This document shows positions 18,167-28,371 of a stretch of DNA of 64,000 bases, one piece after another; position 1 is the stretch's first letter; each line of letters begins with the position of its first letter. Where the stretch lies: positions 1 through 64,000 of the forward strand of contig CAZABC010000005.1 of assembly GCA_964483405.1 (NCBI GenBank), written 5' to 3'. The notes below the pieces were generated by a model, which did not search any database, was not told the origin of the DNA, and was given only the letters and a program-made list of their open reading frames with translations. Both the position numbers and the translations under genes were made by a program. This DNA is from CAZABC01 sp964483405. GTDB lineage: Bacteria; Chloroflexota; Limnocylindria; Limnocylindrales; CSP1-4.

Positions 18167-19147
18167 GTGAGCGAGGCGGTCTACGAGCGATACAAGGACG
18201 CGCTGCGGCGCGGCCACGTCGCCGCTTCCCGCGGGCGGCCCGAGGTGGCCCTGGCCGCGTACGTGGAGGCCGCCTCGATCGCTCCCGAGCGGGCCCTGCC
18301 GCACGCCTCGATCGGGACGGTCTACCTCGGCCTCGGCCGGCCGCGAGAGGCCCTGGCGGCGTTCGCCGCCGCGCTCGAGCGTGCCCCCCGCGACGAGCCG
18401 TCGCTTGCTGGCCGGGCCGAGGCGCTCCTCGCGCTCGGCCGGCGGACGGAGGCGGCGACGACGCTCGACCGCCTGGCGACGGCCCAGGAGGCGGCCGGGC
18501 GCCCGGGGGAGGCGCTCGCGACCGCGACCCGCGCCCTCGAGCTCGCCGAGTCTCGGGCGCGCCGGCGGTCGCTCGGGGCGCTCGTCGAGCGGGTCGAGGC
18601 CGGCGGTGGCGCGGACGACGCGGAGCGGGCGGCCATCGAGCGGGCGACCGCGCTCCTCGTCGTCGTCGCCGCAGGGCCCGGCGGTGGTGGGCCGGAGGAC
18701 GGATCGGGCGGAGCGCTGGCGCCGGATGCGGCGCCCGGACCGGCAGCCACCGCCGCACCCGAGCCACCTCCACCACCGGAGCCGCCACCCGACCCGCTCG
18801 CCCTGCTCGCCGAGGCGGAGGCGAACCTCCGCTCGGGCGAGGGGGCGCGGGCGTTCGCGCTCCTCCTCGAGGCCGTGCCGGTGCTCGCGGCCAGCGGTCG
18901 GTCGGAAGCCGCCCTCGATGCCGCGTACCAGGCCCTGACGCTCGCCCCGGAGGATCCCGGGCCGCAGCTCGCCCTGATCGCGCTCTACCACGACCGTGGC
19001 TGGGAGGCGCTCGCTGCCGAGAAGGCCCGGCTCCTCGCCCGCCGCGCGGAGCTCGATGGCGATCACGCGACGCTGGCCCGCATCCCGGCCGCCCCCGACC
19101 GGTCCCCGCCCCGTGGGTCGGACGGGCAGGACGCCGCGCTAGACTGA
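18167..19147 (+). CDS. TPR-repeat protein of unknown function
   Basis: The 326-residue product is a soluble Ala/Arg/Leu-rich protein with no signal peptide. About three tetratricopeptide-like units fall in residues 10-125 (for example AYVEAASIAPERALPHASIG). A low-complexity Gly/Pro linker spans ~165-210, and a second helical-repeat segment covers ~210-310. TPR folds mediate protein contacts; no catalytic motif is visible. GTG 18167 lacks a Shine-Dalgarno sequence. It lies 53 bases after rpsI and 7 before cdaA, with a -10-like element of cdaA at its end. Its role is unknown. Confidence 0.75.
   Translation: MSEAVYERYKDALRRGHVAASRGRPEVALAAYVEAASIAPERALPHASIGTVYLGLGRPREALAAFAAALERAPRDEPSLAGRAEALLALGRRTEAATTLDRLATAQEAAGRPGEALATATRALELAESRARRRSLGALVERVEAGGGADDAERAAIERATALLVVVAAGPGGGGPEDGSGGALAPDAAPGPAATAAPEPPPPPEPPPDPLALLAEAEANLRSGEGARAFALLLEAVPVLAASGRSEAALDAAYQALTLAPEDPGPQLALIALYHDRGWEALAAEKARLLARRAELDGDHATLARIPAAPDRSPPRGSDGQDAALD
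19140..19145 (+). promoter_or_regulatory. Possible -10 element of cdaA (TAGACT)
   Basis: TAGACT overlaps the end of the TPR gene and lies 9 bases before the cdaA ATG, so transcripts started here would have a leader of only a few bases. No convincing -35 element is seen. It fits the TAnnnT pattern found before other starts in the window. Confidence 0.35.
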
Positions 19148-19154
19148 CGGGACG

Positions 19155-20057
19155 ATGCCGCAGCTGCCGAACTTCGACCAGGGCTGGCCCGTCGTCCTGC
19201 TCGACATCGCGCTCGTCGCCGTCCTCATCTATTGGCTGTTCATCCTCATCCGCGGCACGCGCGCCGTCTCGCTCGTCATCGGCGTGAGCGTGCTCTTCGG
19301 CGTCTACGCCCTCGCCCAGCTCCTCGGGCTGCGGCTCCTCAGCCAGATCCTCCAGACCGGGGCGGTCGTCGGCCTGTTCGCCCTCGTCGTCGTGTTCCAG
19401 CCGGAGCTCCGCCGCGCGCTCGAGCGGATCGGCCGGGTCGGGTCGATCGGCTGGCTCTTCTCGTCGGCCGACCGGCGGAGCGTCGAGCGGGTCGCCCGCG
19501 AGGTCTCGCGCGCCGCCGGGCTCCTCGCGGCCGACGCGCACGGCGCGCTGATCGTCGTCGAGCGCGAGACCGGCCTCGGTGAGATCGCCGAGACGGGGGT
19601 GGCCATCGACGGCGAGCTGTCGGTCGACCTGCTGCGGACGATCTTCGCGCCCCGCGGGGCGCTCCACGACGGTGCCGTCATCGTCCGCGGCGAGCGGGTC
19701 CTGTCGGCGGGCGCGGTCCTGCCCCTCGCCGAGACGACGATCCAGGCCGAGCGCTTCGGGACGCGCCATCGGGCAGCCCTCGGGATCACCGAGCAGACCG
19801 ACGCGGTCGTCGTCGTCGTGTCCGAGGAGAGCGGCCAGATCAGCCTCGTCGAGCGCGGCCGCATCGTCCGCTCGCTCTCCGAGAGCCACCTCGATCGAGC
19901 CCTGCGGTCGCTGCTCGACCCATCGGTCGACCGGCGCGGTCGGCTGCGCTGGGGCGGCCTGCTCGCCCGCGAGGGCGAGCCGTCGTCGCCGGCGACCCAG
20001 CCTGCCGCCGCCCCTCCGGGCGAAGCGCCCGCGCCGCCTCCGGAGGGTCGAGCGTGA
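19155..20057 (+). CDS. cdaA: Diadenylate cyclase CdaA
   Basis: CdaA makes cyclic di-AMP from two ATP at the membrane; c-di-AMP controls potassium and osmotic balance and cell-wall homeostasis. The 300 residues start with three predicted membrane helices (~10-32, 36-56, 66-80), then FQPELRRALE and the DAC domain with DGA at 172-174 and RHR at 204-206, the catalytic motifs. The Ala/Pro-rich tail of ~35 residues is probably disordered. It is coupled to ybbR by GTGA, then glmM: the conserved cdaA-cdaR-glmM order. Confidence 0.96.
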   Translation: MPQLPNFDQGWPVVLLDIALVAVLIYWLFILIRGTRAVSLVIGVSVLFGVYALAQLLGLRLLSQILQTGAVVGLFALVVVFQPELRRALERIGRVGSIGWLFSSADRRSVERVAREVSRAAGLLAADAHGALIVVERETGLGEIAETGVAIDGELSVDLLRTIFAPRGALHDGAVIVRGERVLSAGAVLPLAETTIQAERFGTRHRAALGITEQTDAVVVVVSEESGQISLVERGRIVRSLSESHLDRALRSLLDPSVDRRGRLRWGGLLAREGEPSSPATQPAAAPPGEAPAPPPEGRA

Positions 20058-21328
20058 GGCGCGTCGTCGCCAGGGTCATCCACAACTGGCCGCTCAAGGT
20101 CGCCGCGATCCTCCTCGCGACGCTGCTCTACGCGGGCCTGACCGTGTCGCAGTCCGCCCAGCGCTGGGATGCCCGGGTGCCGATCGTGCCCCGCAACCAG
20201 CCGGTCGACGCGGTCCTCATCGGCCTGACCCCCACCGACGTCACCGAGATCCGCTACTTCGCCCCACCGGACATCGCCGCCCAGGTCAGCAGCTCGACGT
20301 TCACGGCATTCGTCGACCTCGCCGGGATCGACCCGGCAGCTGGGTCGACGTTCGCCGCGGTCCAGGTCGTCGCCTCGGATCCGCGGATCACGATCGCCGA
20401 CTTCAAGCCGACGAGCGTCCGGGTGGAGCTCGACCCGCTCGTGACCGCGACCGTGCCGGTCGAGGTCGACCTCGGCGAGGTCCCGCCGGGCCTCGAGGTC
20501 GGCGAGCCGGAGCCGGAGGTGACCGAGGTCGTCGCGTCGGGGCCCGAGTCGGCGGTCCGCCGGGTCGTGGCCGCTGTCGCCCGGGTCACGATCCAGCCGA
20601 GCGGCCTCGACGTCGACCAGGACGTCCGCCTCGTGCCCGTCGACGCCGTCGGCGCCGAGGTGACCCCGATCGACCTCGAGCCGGCGACGGTCCGGGTCCG
20701 GATCCAGGTCGGGAGCGCCGAGGGATCCAAGTCGTTGCCGGTCAGCCCCGATGTCGGCGGCACACCGGCGGTCGGCTATGAGGTCGCCTCGATCGCCGTC
20801 GACCCGCCGACCGTCACCGTCCAGGGCGATGCCGATGCGCTGGCCGGCCTCGCCAGCGCCGACACGGAGCCCATCTCGATCACCGGCGCGACGGGCACCC
20901 TGACCCGGACGGTCGGGCTCGCCCTGCCCGAAGGCGTCGACCCGATCGGGTCGGCGACCGTCGAGGTGACGATCGAGATCCGCGAGATCAGCGCATCGCG
21001 CACCTACTCGACCGGGATCTTCCTGTCCGGCGCCCGGGACGACCGGACGTACACCCTCTCGACCGACCGGGTGAGCGTGGTCATCGGCGGTCCGGTGGCC
21101 TCGCTCGACGCGCTCGACCCGACCCAGGTCCGCGCCACCGTCGACGTCTCCGCCCTGCCGGTCGGCAGCCACCAGGTCCCCGTCGTCATCGGGACGCTCG
21201 CCGGTGGGCTCGCGGTCCTGTCGGTGACGCCGGCGGAGGTCGGCGTCGTCGTCGGCGAGCCCGTCCGGCCGTCGGCGTCGCCATCGCCGTCGCCGGGGCC
21301 GTCGCCATCGCCGAGCGGCGTTCCGTGA
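20054..21328 (+). CDS. cdaR: YbbR-domain protein, CdaA regulator CdaR
   Basis: In Gram-positive bacteria CdaR binds CdaA and modulates c-di-AMP synthesis. The 424-residue protein has an N-terminal membrane helix (WPLKVAAILLATLLYAGL), then several YbbR-type beta domains outside the membrane. It ends in a Ser/Pro repeat (SPSPGPSPSPS), typical of an extracytoplasmic spacer. GTG 20054 overlaps the cdaA stop, and GGAGGG lies upstream. The function is inferred from domain and gene order. Confidence 0.9.
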   Translation: MRRVVARVIHNWPLKVAAILLATLLYAGLTVSQSAQRWDARVPIVPRNQPVDAVLIGLTPTDVTEIRYFAPPDIAAQVSSSTFTAFVDLAGIDPAAGSTFAAVQVVASDPRITIADFKPTSVRVELDPLVTATVPVEVDLGEVPPGLEVGEPEPEVTEVVASGPESAVRRVVAAVARVTIQPSGLDVDQDVRLVPVDAVGAEVTPIDLEPATVRVRIQVGSAEGSKSLPVSPDVGGTPAVGYEVASIAVDPPTVTVQGDADALAGLASADTEPISITGATGTLTRTVGLALPEGVDPIGSATVEVTIEIREISASRTYSTGIFLSGARDDRTYTLSTDRVSVVIGGPVASLDALDPTQVRATVDVSALPVGSHQVPVVIGTLAGGLAVLSVTPAEVGVVVGEPVRPSASPSPSPGPSPSPSGVP

Positions 21329-22680
21329 CCGAGCCGGCGGCTCCCCGCCTCTTCGGCACCGACGGCGTCCGCGGGGTCGCGAACGTCGACCTGACGCTCG
21401 ACCTCGCCGTCGCCCTCGGCCGGGCGACCGCGCGCGAGCTCCTCGCCGACGGACGGCCGCTCGTCGTCGGCCGTGACACCCGGCGCTCGGGACCGATGCT
21501 CGAGGCGGCCATCGTCGCCGGCGCGACGAGCGCGGGCGCCGACGTCCATCTCGCCGGCGTCCTGCCGACACCGGCCCTCGCCCACGTCGCCGCGGACGGT
21601 CCGTTCGGGGCGGCGATCATGGTCTCGGCCTCGCACAACCCGGCCGACGACAACGGCCTCAAGGTCCTCGACGCCCTGGGCCGCAAGCTCGACGAGGCTC
21701 GCGAGGATCGGCTCGAGGCGGCGATCCGGGCCGCCGCCGGCGCCGACCGTCCGAGCGGGCCCCGGAACGCCGGGATCGGGCGGGTCGTCGGGGCCGACGG
21801 GCTGCTCGGCGGCTACCTCGCCGACCGGCGCCGGATCGCGGCGGGCGCCCGGTCGGACCTGCGGATCGTCGTCGACTGCGCGAACGGCGCCGGGGCGATG
21901 ACGGCGCCCGAGATCCTCGCCGCGACCGGCGCGTCGGTGGAGGTCATCCACGACGCGCCCGACGGCGTGAACATCAACGCCGGGTGCGGGGCGACGCAGC
22001 CGGAGTCGCTGGCGGCCGAGGTCGTCCGCCGGCGCGCCGACCTCGGCTTCGCCCTCGACGGCGACGCCGACCGGCTCGTCGCGGTCGACCGGCACGGACA
22101 GGTCGTCGACGGCGACCGGCTGCTCGGGCTGTGTGCGCTCGATCGGATCGAGCGTGGCGCGCTCGCCGGCGGGCTGCTCGTCGTGACGACGCTCTCGAAT
22201 GGCGGCCTCGAGGCGGCGGTCACCGAAGCGGGGGGCCGGCTCCTCCGGACGCCGGTCGGCGACAAGTACATCCTCGAGGCGATGCTCGCGGAGGGTGCGA
22301 GCCTCGGTGGCGAGAAGAGCGGCCACGTCATCGTCATGGAGCACGCGTCGACCGGCGACGGGCTCGTCACCGCGCTCGAGGTCCTCGGCGTGCTCGGCCG
22401 CCACGACCGGCCGATCGACGAGCTCGCCGCGGCGATCCCGCTCTTCCCGCAGCAACAGCGGGCCGTCCACGTCCGTCGCAAGGACGCATGGGCGGACGAC
22501 CCGACGCTCGTCGCCGCGATCGCCGATGCCGAACGGCGGCTGGCCGGCCGCGGCCGGGTCCTCGTCCGACCGTCGGGGACCGAGCCCGCGCTGCGGGTGA
22601 TGGTCGAGGGCGAGGACGAGGCGCTCGTCGCGGAGCTGGCCGACGCGCTCGCGACCATCGCGAGCGAGCGACTACACTAG
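21325..22680 (+). CDS. glmM: Phosphoglucosamine mutase
   Basis: GlmM converts glucosamine-6-phosphate to glucosamine-1-phosphate on the route to UDP-GlcNAc. The 451 residues carry the phosphoserine loop SASHNP (catalytic Ser103), the metal loop DGDADR near 247, the sugar-binding GEKSGH-type loop (GGEKSGHVI) and the phosphate loop RPSGTEP near 415. GTG 21325 overlaps the ybbR stop. In other bacteria CdaA, CdaR and GlmM form a complex. Confidence 0.97.
   Translation: MTEPAAPRLFGTDGVRGVANVDLTLDLAVALGRATARELLADGRPLVVGRDTRRSGPMLEAAIVAGATSAGADVHLAGVLPTPALAHVAADGPFGAAIMVSASHNPADDNGLKVLDALGRKLDEAREDRLEAAIRAAAGADRPSGPRNAGIGRVVGADGLLGGYLADRRRIAAGARSDLRIVVDCANGAGAMTAPEILAATGASVEVIHDAPDGVNINAGCGATQPESLAAEVVRRRADLGFALDGDADRLVAVDRHGQVVDGDRLLGLCALDRIERGALAGGLLVVTTLSNGGLEAAVTEAGGRLLRTPVGDKYILEAMLAEGASLGGEKSGHVIVMEHASTGDGLVTALEVLGVLGRHDRPIDELAAAIPLFPQQQRAVHVRRKDAWADDPTLVAAIADAERRLAGRGRVLVRPSGTEPALRVMVEGEDEALVAELADALATIASERLH
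22673..22678 (+). promoter_or_regulatory. Possible -10 element of glmS (TACACT)
   Basis: TACACT overlaps the last codons of glmM. A start near 22685 would leave a ~44-base leader containing a very GC-rich self-complementary stretch (22682-22707) and then GGGAGGAG before the ATG. No good -35 is seen. The leader is too short for a glmS ribozyme. Confidence 0.35.
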
Positions 22681-22728
22681 CCGGGCCCCCGGCCGGCCCG
22701 GGGCCGGAACGGGAGGAGCGCACGGCGC

Positions 22729-24561
<1,833 letters not shown>

Positions 24562-24563
24562 GC

Positions 24564-25112
24564 ATGGCGCGGGCCGGCGACGGCGATGGCGCGGACGGCG
24601 CCCCCGGCGGGATCGTCGTCCCGGCCGGCACGACCGAGCTCGGCATCGACATCATCAAGGTCGCCCGGATCGCCGAGACGATGGCCCGCTTCGGGGACCG
24701 CTTCTCGCGCCGCGTCCTGACAACGGCCGAGCGGCGCTACGTTCGCGACCGGCCCCCGACCTTCGCCGGTCGCTGGGCGGCCAAGGAGGCGGTCAGCAAG
24801 GTCCTCGGGCTCGGCGTGCGCGGCATCGGCTGGCGCGACATCGAGGTCGAGCGGCTGCCGACCGGCCAGCCGGCGGTCAAGCTCCACGGCCGGGCGGCCG
24901 AGCGGGCGACCCAGCTCGGGATGACCCGGATCGCCGTCTCGATCAGCCACGAGGCGGACTACGCGGTCGCCATCGCCTTCGGGATCCGGACCGCGGGCGG
25001 GCGCTACGTCTTCCCGCTCGACATCGACGACCGGCTCGACGAGCGCGAGCGCCGGATCCTCGCCCGGATGGAGCGGCTCCGGGCCGCCCATGAGGCGGGT
25101 CGCGGTGGCTGA
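24564..25112 (+). CDS. acpS: Holo-acyl-carrier-protein synthase
   Basis: AcpS transfers phosphopantetheine from CoA to acyl carrier protein. The core has ELGIDIIKVARIAE with the metal-binding Asp, then FAGRWAAKEAVSKVLG with the catalytic Glu/Lys, and VSISHEADYAVA. At 182 residues it exceeds the usual ~120-130 because of a ~20-residue N-terminal Gly/Ala segment and a ~40-residue C-terminal tail. ATG 24564 follows glmS by 2 bases. It overlaps nnrD, the common acpS-nnr pairing. Confidence 0.93.
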   Translation: MARAGDGDGADGAPGGIVVPAGTTELGIDIIKVARIAETMARFGDRFSRRVLTTAERRYVRDRPPTFAGRWAAKEAVSKVLGLGVRGIGWRDIEVERLPTGQPAVKLHGRAAERATQLGMTRIAVSISHEADYAVAIAFGIRTAGGRYVFPLDIDDRLDERERRILARMERLRAAHEAGRGG

Positions 25113-26199
25113 GCGACGCGTGGTCGGTTTCGGGCGACCCGAGCCGGACGGTGGCGCCGGCGCGAGCCCGGGGCCGCGGGCCGCAGCTGTCCCCGGTACC
25201 GAGGTGCTCGACGACGACCGGGCGGCCGCGCTCCTGCCGGCCCGACCCAGCCGCGGCCACAAGGGCACCTTCGGCAAGCTGCTCGTCATCGCCGGGTCGC
25301 TCGACTACGCCGGCGCCGCGCTCCTCGTCTGCCGGGCAGCCGGCCGGGCCGGCGCGGGGCTCGTCACGCTCGCCGTTCCCGAGTCGCTCCAGCCGCTCTT
25401 CGCCGCCAAGGTCGTCGAGGCGACGACGATGGCCCTGCCGGAGGACGACGTCGAGGAGATCGACCCGGAGCCCGCGCTCGCCCGGGTCCTCGACCACGAC
25501 CACGACGCGATGGTCATCGGGCCCGGGCTGCGACCCGGGCTCGCGACGACCGAGCTCGTCCGGGCGCTCCTCGCGGTCCCCGAGGAGCCGGTCCCGTCGC
25601 CGGCCGTCCTCGACGCGGAGGCCCTCCGGGCGCTCGCCTCGGTCGACGAGTGGTGGGTCGGCGTCGCCCGGCGCTGCGTCCTCACGCCGCACGCCGGCGA
25701 GTTCGCCCGGCTGCGGGCCGGCAGCGGTCGCGACCCGGCGGCCGACGGCGACCTCGGCGGCGACGATGCCGCGCGTGCCGCGGCGGCGATCGACGCAGCC
25801 CGGACCTGGGGCCAGGTCGTCGTGCTCAAGGGCGCGCGGACGGTCGTCGCGGCCCCCGACGGGACCGCGGCGGTCGCCCCGTTCGAGAACCCCGCGCTCG
25901 CCTCGGGTGGCACCGGCGACGTGCTGGCCGGCACGGTCGGCGCCCTCCTCGCCCAGGGCCTCGCGCCGTTCTCGGCCGCCCGCCTCGGCGTCTACCTGCA
26001 CGGACTCGCCGGCGATGCGGTCCGTGAGCGGCTGGGCGACGCCGGGCTCCTCGCCTCGGACCTGCCCGACCAGGTGGCGCTGGCCCGCCGCCGTCTCGCC
26101 GGCGTCGCCGAACGAGCCGCGACCGGCGGACGGCTCGGCTTCGGGCGGTCGCCGGAGCCGTCCGCGACCACGGAGGAGCCGGGAGGGCCCTCGACCTGA
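25090..26199 (+). CDS. nnrD: ADP-dependent NAD(P)H-hydrate dehydratase
   Basis: NnrD repairs hydrated NADH/NADPH. The ribokinase-like domain is clear: HKGTFGKLLVIAGS near residue 60, VIGPGLRPG, LTPHAGEFARL and the phosphate loop NPALASGGTGDVLAG. In many bacteria this domain is fused to the NnrE epimerase; here only the dehydratase is present (369 residues with a variable Gly/Ala N-terminus). ATG 25090 overlaps acpS by 23 bases; GTG 25105 is an equally good start. The end overlaps the alr start. Confidence 0.9.
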   Translation: MRRVAVAERRVVGFGRPEPDGGAGASPGPRAAAVPGTEVLDDDRAAALLPARPSRGHKGTFGKLLVIAGSLDYAGAALLVCRAAGRAGAGLVTLAVPESLQPLFAAKVVEATTMALPEDDVEEIDPEPALARVLDHDHDAMVIGPGLRPGLATTELVRALLAVPEEPVPSPAVLDAEALRALASVDEWWVGVARRCVLTPHAGEFARLRAGSGRDPAADGDLGGDDAARAAAAIDAARTWGQVVVLKGARTVVAAPDGTAAVAPFENPALASGGTGDVLAGTVGALLAQGLAPFSAARLGVYLHGLAGDAVRERLGDAGLLASDLPDQVALARRRLAGVAERAATGGRLGFGRSPEPSATTEEPGGPST

Positions 26200-27464
26200 A
26201 CGGCGACGGGATCGACGCCCGCCTCGCCGCGGCGGGGCTGCCGCCGCTGCCGAGGACCGCCTGGCTCGAGATCGACCTCGACGCGCTCGTCGGCAACCTC
26301 GCCGCGATCCGGGCGGCGTTGCCACCCGGGACGCGCGTCGACCCGGTCGTCAAGGCCGACGCCTACGGCCACGGCGTCATGGCGGTCGCCCGGGCCCTCG
26401 TCGCCGCCGGCGCCGACGGCCTGTGCGTCGCGACCCTCGACGAAGCCGAGGCGCTGCGGGCGGCGGGCATCGGCTGCCCGATCCTCGTCCTGTACCCGGT
26501 CCCGCCGGTGCTGGCCCCGGCGGCCGCCCGTCTAGGCGTGTCGGTGACCGCCGGCGACGAGGACCTGCTCGCTCGGACGCTGGTGGTGCTCCGGGCGGCG
26601 GCCGACGGTCCGGCGCCACCGCCGCCGCTCGCGATCCAGGTCGAGGTCGAGACGGGGCTCGGCCGGGGTGGCTTGCCGGCCCATCGGGTGGAGACGGCGA
26701 TCGCCACGATCGCGGCGACGCCCGGCGCGACGACGACGGGCCTGTGGTCGCACCTGACGGCCGCCGAGGACGCCCTCCGGACGACCGAGCAGGAGCGTCG
26801 CTTCCTCGCGGTCGTCGAGCTGCTCGGCGGGGCCGGGGTGGCGGTCACGCGGCACCTCGCGGCCTCGGGGGCGGTCGTCGCCGGGGTCGTGTCGCACTAC
26901 GACGCCGTCCGGCCGGGTCTCGCCCTGTACGGGATCGTCCCCGAGGGTTCGGGCGAGGGTCCGGGGACCGCCGCCGGCGCGAACGCCGCCGGGTCGCTCG
27001 CTGCCGCGCTGCGGCCCGCCCTGTCGCTCCACGCCCGCCCGGTCCGCGTCGCCGACCTGCCGGCCGGGACCGGCATCAGCTACGGTCCCTCCTTCACGAC
27101 CACGCGCCCGAGCCGGATCGCCACCCTGCCGCTCGGCTACGGCGACGGGCTCGCCCGGGCCTGGTCGAACCGGATCGAGGCGCTCGTCCGTGGCGTCCGC
27201 GTCCCGCTCGTCGGCACGATCGCGATGGACGCGGTCATGGCCGACGTGACCGACGTCCCGGGTCCGCCCGTGACCGTCGACGACACGTTCACCCTGATCG
27301 GCCGCCAGGGTGCGGTCGCCATCGACGTCCGGGACCTGGCGCGGTCGCGCACCACGATCACGTGGGAAGTCGTCACGGCGATGGCCCGGCGACTACCCCG
27401 GGTGTACGCTTCCGACGGCCGCGTGGTCGGCCTGCGGACGCTCACGGTCGAGAGGGACGGGTGA
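26196..27464 (+). CDS. alr: Alanine racemase, probable CTG start
   Basis: Alr makes D-alanine for peptidoglycan using PLP. The family start (AWLEIDLDALVGNL) lies upstream of the first usable TTG (26319). The frame back to the stop at 26025-26027 holds no ATG, GTG or TTG. CTG 26196 overlaps the nnrD stop (CTGA) and has GGGAGG 9 bases upstream, so I infer it as start (422 residues). The PLP lysine is K53 in VVKADAYGHG and the catalytic tyrosine Y296 in GISYGPS. Product assignment is secure; the start is inferred. Confidence 0.9.
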   Translation: MNGDGIDARLAAAGLPPLPRTAWLEIDLDALVGNLAAIRAALPPGTRVDPVVKADAYGHGVMAVARALVAAGADGLCVATLDEAEALRAAGIGCPILVLYPVPPVLAPAAARLGVSVTAGDEDLLARTLVVLRAAADGPAPPPPLAIQVEVETGLGRGGLPAHRVETAIATIAATPGATTTGLWSHLTAAEDALRTTEQERRFLAVVELLGGAGVAVTRHLAASGAVVAGVVSHYDAVRPGLALYGIVPEGSGEGPGTAAGANAAGSLAAALRPALSLHARPVRVADLPAGTGISYGPSFTTTRPSRIATLPLGYGDGLARAWSNRIEALVRGVRVPLVGTIAMDAVMADVTDVPGPPVTVDDTFTLIGRQGAVAIDVRDLARSRTTITWEVVTAMARRLPRVYASDGRVVGLRTLTVERDG

Positions 27465-28054
27465 TCCGGATCGAGCTCTGGAACGGCGATATCTGCGACC
27501 TCGAGGTCGACGCCATCGTCAACCCCGCGAACCCGTCGCTCTGGATGGCGACGGGCGTCGGCGGGGCGATCAAGCGCGCCGGTGGCGACGCGATCGAGTT
27601 CGCCGCGGTCCGCCAGGGGCCCGTCGCGGTCGGCGCGGCCGTCGTGACCGAGGCCGGGACGCTCGCGGCCCGCCTCGTCATCCATGCCGTGTCGCTCGAC
27701 CGGGACCGGCGGACATCGGCCGCCGCGATCGAGGCGGCGGCTCGGAGCGCGATGGGCCGGGCGCGGGAGCACCGCGTCCGGAGCATCGCCTTCCCCGCGC
27801 TCGGGACGGGCGTCGGCGGCTACCCCCTCGACGAAGCCGCGGTGCTGACCGTGGCGACGGTCCGCGACGAGCTGCGCACCCCGTCGACGATCGAAGAGGT
27901 CGTCTTCGCGCTCCGCGGCGCGGACGCATACCGCGCCTTCGAGGACGCGCTCGCCTCGACCGCCGCGGACGCGGTCGGCCCGGCGACCGCCACGACCGAC
28001 CGACCCGCCACGACCGACCGACCCGTCGCCACCGGCCCGGCGGCCGGGCGATGA
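27461..28054 (+). CDS. Macro-domain protein (ADP-ribose binding)
   Basis: Macro domains bind ADP-ribose or remove it from targets. GTG 27461 overlaps the alr stop and gives 197 residues. VDAIVNPANPSLWMATGVGGAIKRAGG matches the ligand-binding loop in position, and IAFPALGTGVGGYPLDEAA is the second conserved loop. The usual GGGVDGAI is altered to MATGVGGAI. The last ~30 residues are a Thr/Asp/Arg/Pro repeat. It sits in a cell-wall operon, so its substrate is not obvious. Confidence 0.9.
   Translation: MIRIELWNGDICDLEVDAIVNPANPSLWMATGVGGAIKRAGGDAIEFAAVRQGPVAVGAAVVTEAGTLAARLVIHAVSLDRDRRTSAAAIEAAARSAMGRAREHRVRSIAFPALGTGVGGYPLDEAAVLTVATVRDELRTPSTIEEVVFALRGADAYRAFEDALASTAADAVGPATATTDRPATTDRPVATGPAAGR
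27990..28025 (+). repeat. Two perfect 18-base direct repeats in the macro-domain gene tail
   Basis: CCACGACCGACCGACCCG occurs at 27990-28007 and immediately again at 28008-28025. It encodes the TTDRPA-type repeat at the C-terminus of the macro-domain protein and preserves frame. Confidence 0.9.
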
Positions 28055-28344
28055 CGGAGCCGCGCTACGACCGTGACGCCGACCTCCGCGACGAGCTCGT
28101 CGAGGAGGTCGCCCGCGAGATCCAGCTCCGTGGGCTGACGGCACCGGCGGTCCTCTTCCTCGAGGCGAGCCGCCCGTACCGGCCGCTCGGCGCCGACGCG
28201 ATGCTCTTCTTCGACCCGGTCCTCCGATCGCTCTTCGGTGGCGGCTCGAACCCGGCGAGCGAGATCCTCGCCGACGACACCGGCATCGAGCAGCTCATCG
28301 CCCGGCTCGAGGAGCTCGACGACGAGGACGGCTGGGAGGTCTGA
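28051..28344 (+). CDS. Small conserved-looking protein, function unknown
   Basis: ATG 28051 overlaps the macro-domain stop (ATGA) and gives 97 residues. The N-terminus is charged and helical, the middle is hydrophobic (APAVLFLEASRPYRPLGAD, then AMLFFDPVLRSLFGG), and the C-terminus is acidic (LEELDDEDGWEV). The hydrophobic part could be an amphipathic, membrane-associated helix pair. I do not recognise the family. Tight coupling and codon use like the neighbours argue that it is real. It precedes the MutL-like gene by 27 bases. Confidence 0.75.
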   Translation: MTEPRYDRDADLRDELVEEVAREIQLRGLTAPAVLFLEASRPYRPLGADAMLFFDPVLRSLFGGGSNPASEILADDTGIEQLIARLEELDDEDGWEV

Positions 28345-28359
28345 CCCGGGTCTCGCTGG

Positions 28360-28365
28360 TAGCAT
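28360..28365 (+). promoter_or_regulatory. Candidate -10 (TAGCAT) for leaderless MutL-like gene
   Basis: TAGCAT ends exactly 6 bases before GTG 28372, so initiation at the normal distance would place +1 on or next to the start codon. No Shine-Dalgarno sequence fits between. The same geometry is seen before tsaE and recO. Confidence 0.5.
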
Positions 28366-28371
28366 CCCTGC

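Noticed and set aside
17667..21571. Very long minus-strand frames opposite rpsI, the TPR gene, cdaA and ybbR
   Set aside because: Translations are Arg/Gly/Asp-rich with no domain, and the plus-strand genes show clear motifs and coupled starts.
22679..22728. glmS ribozyme/riboswitch
   Set aside because: The leader is too short (~44 bases) for the ~150-base ribozyme, and no core sequence is seen.
26319..27464. Alanine racemase starting at TTG 26319
   Set aside because: This removes the conserved first strand of the TIM barrel and leaves a 123-base gap after nnrD unlike the coupled neighbours.
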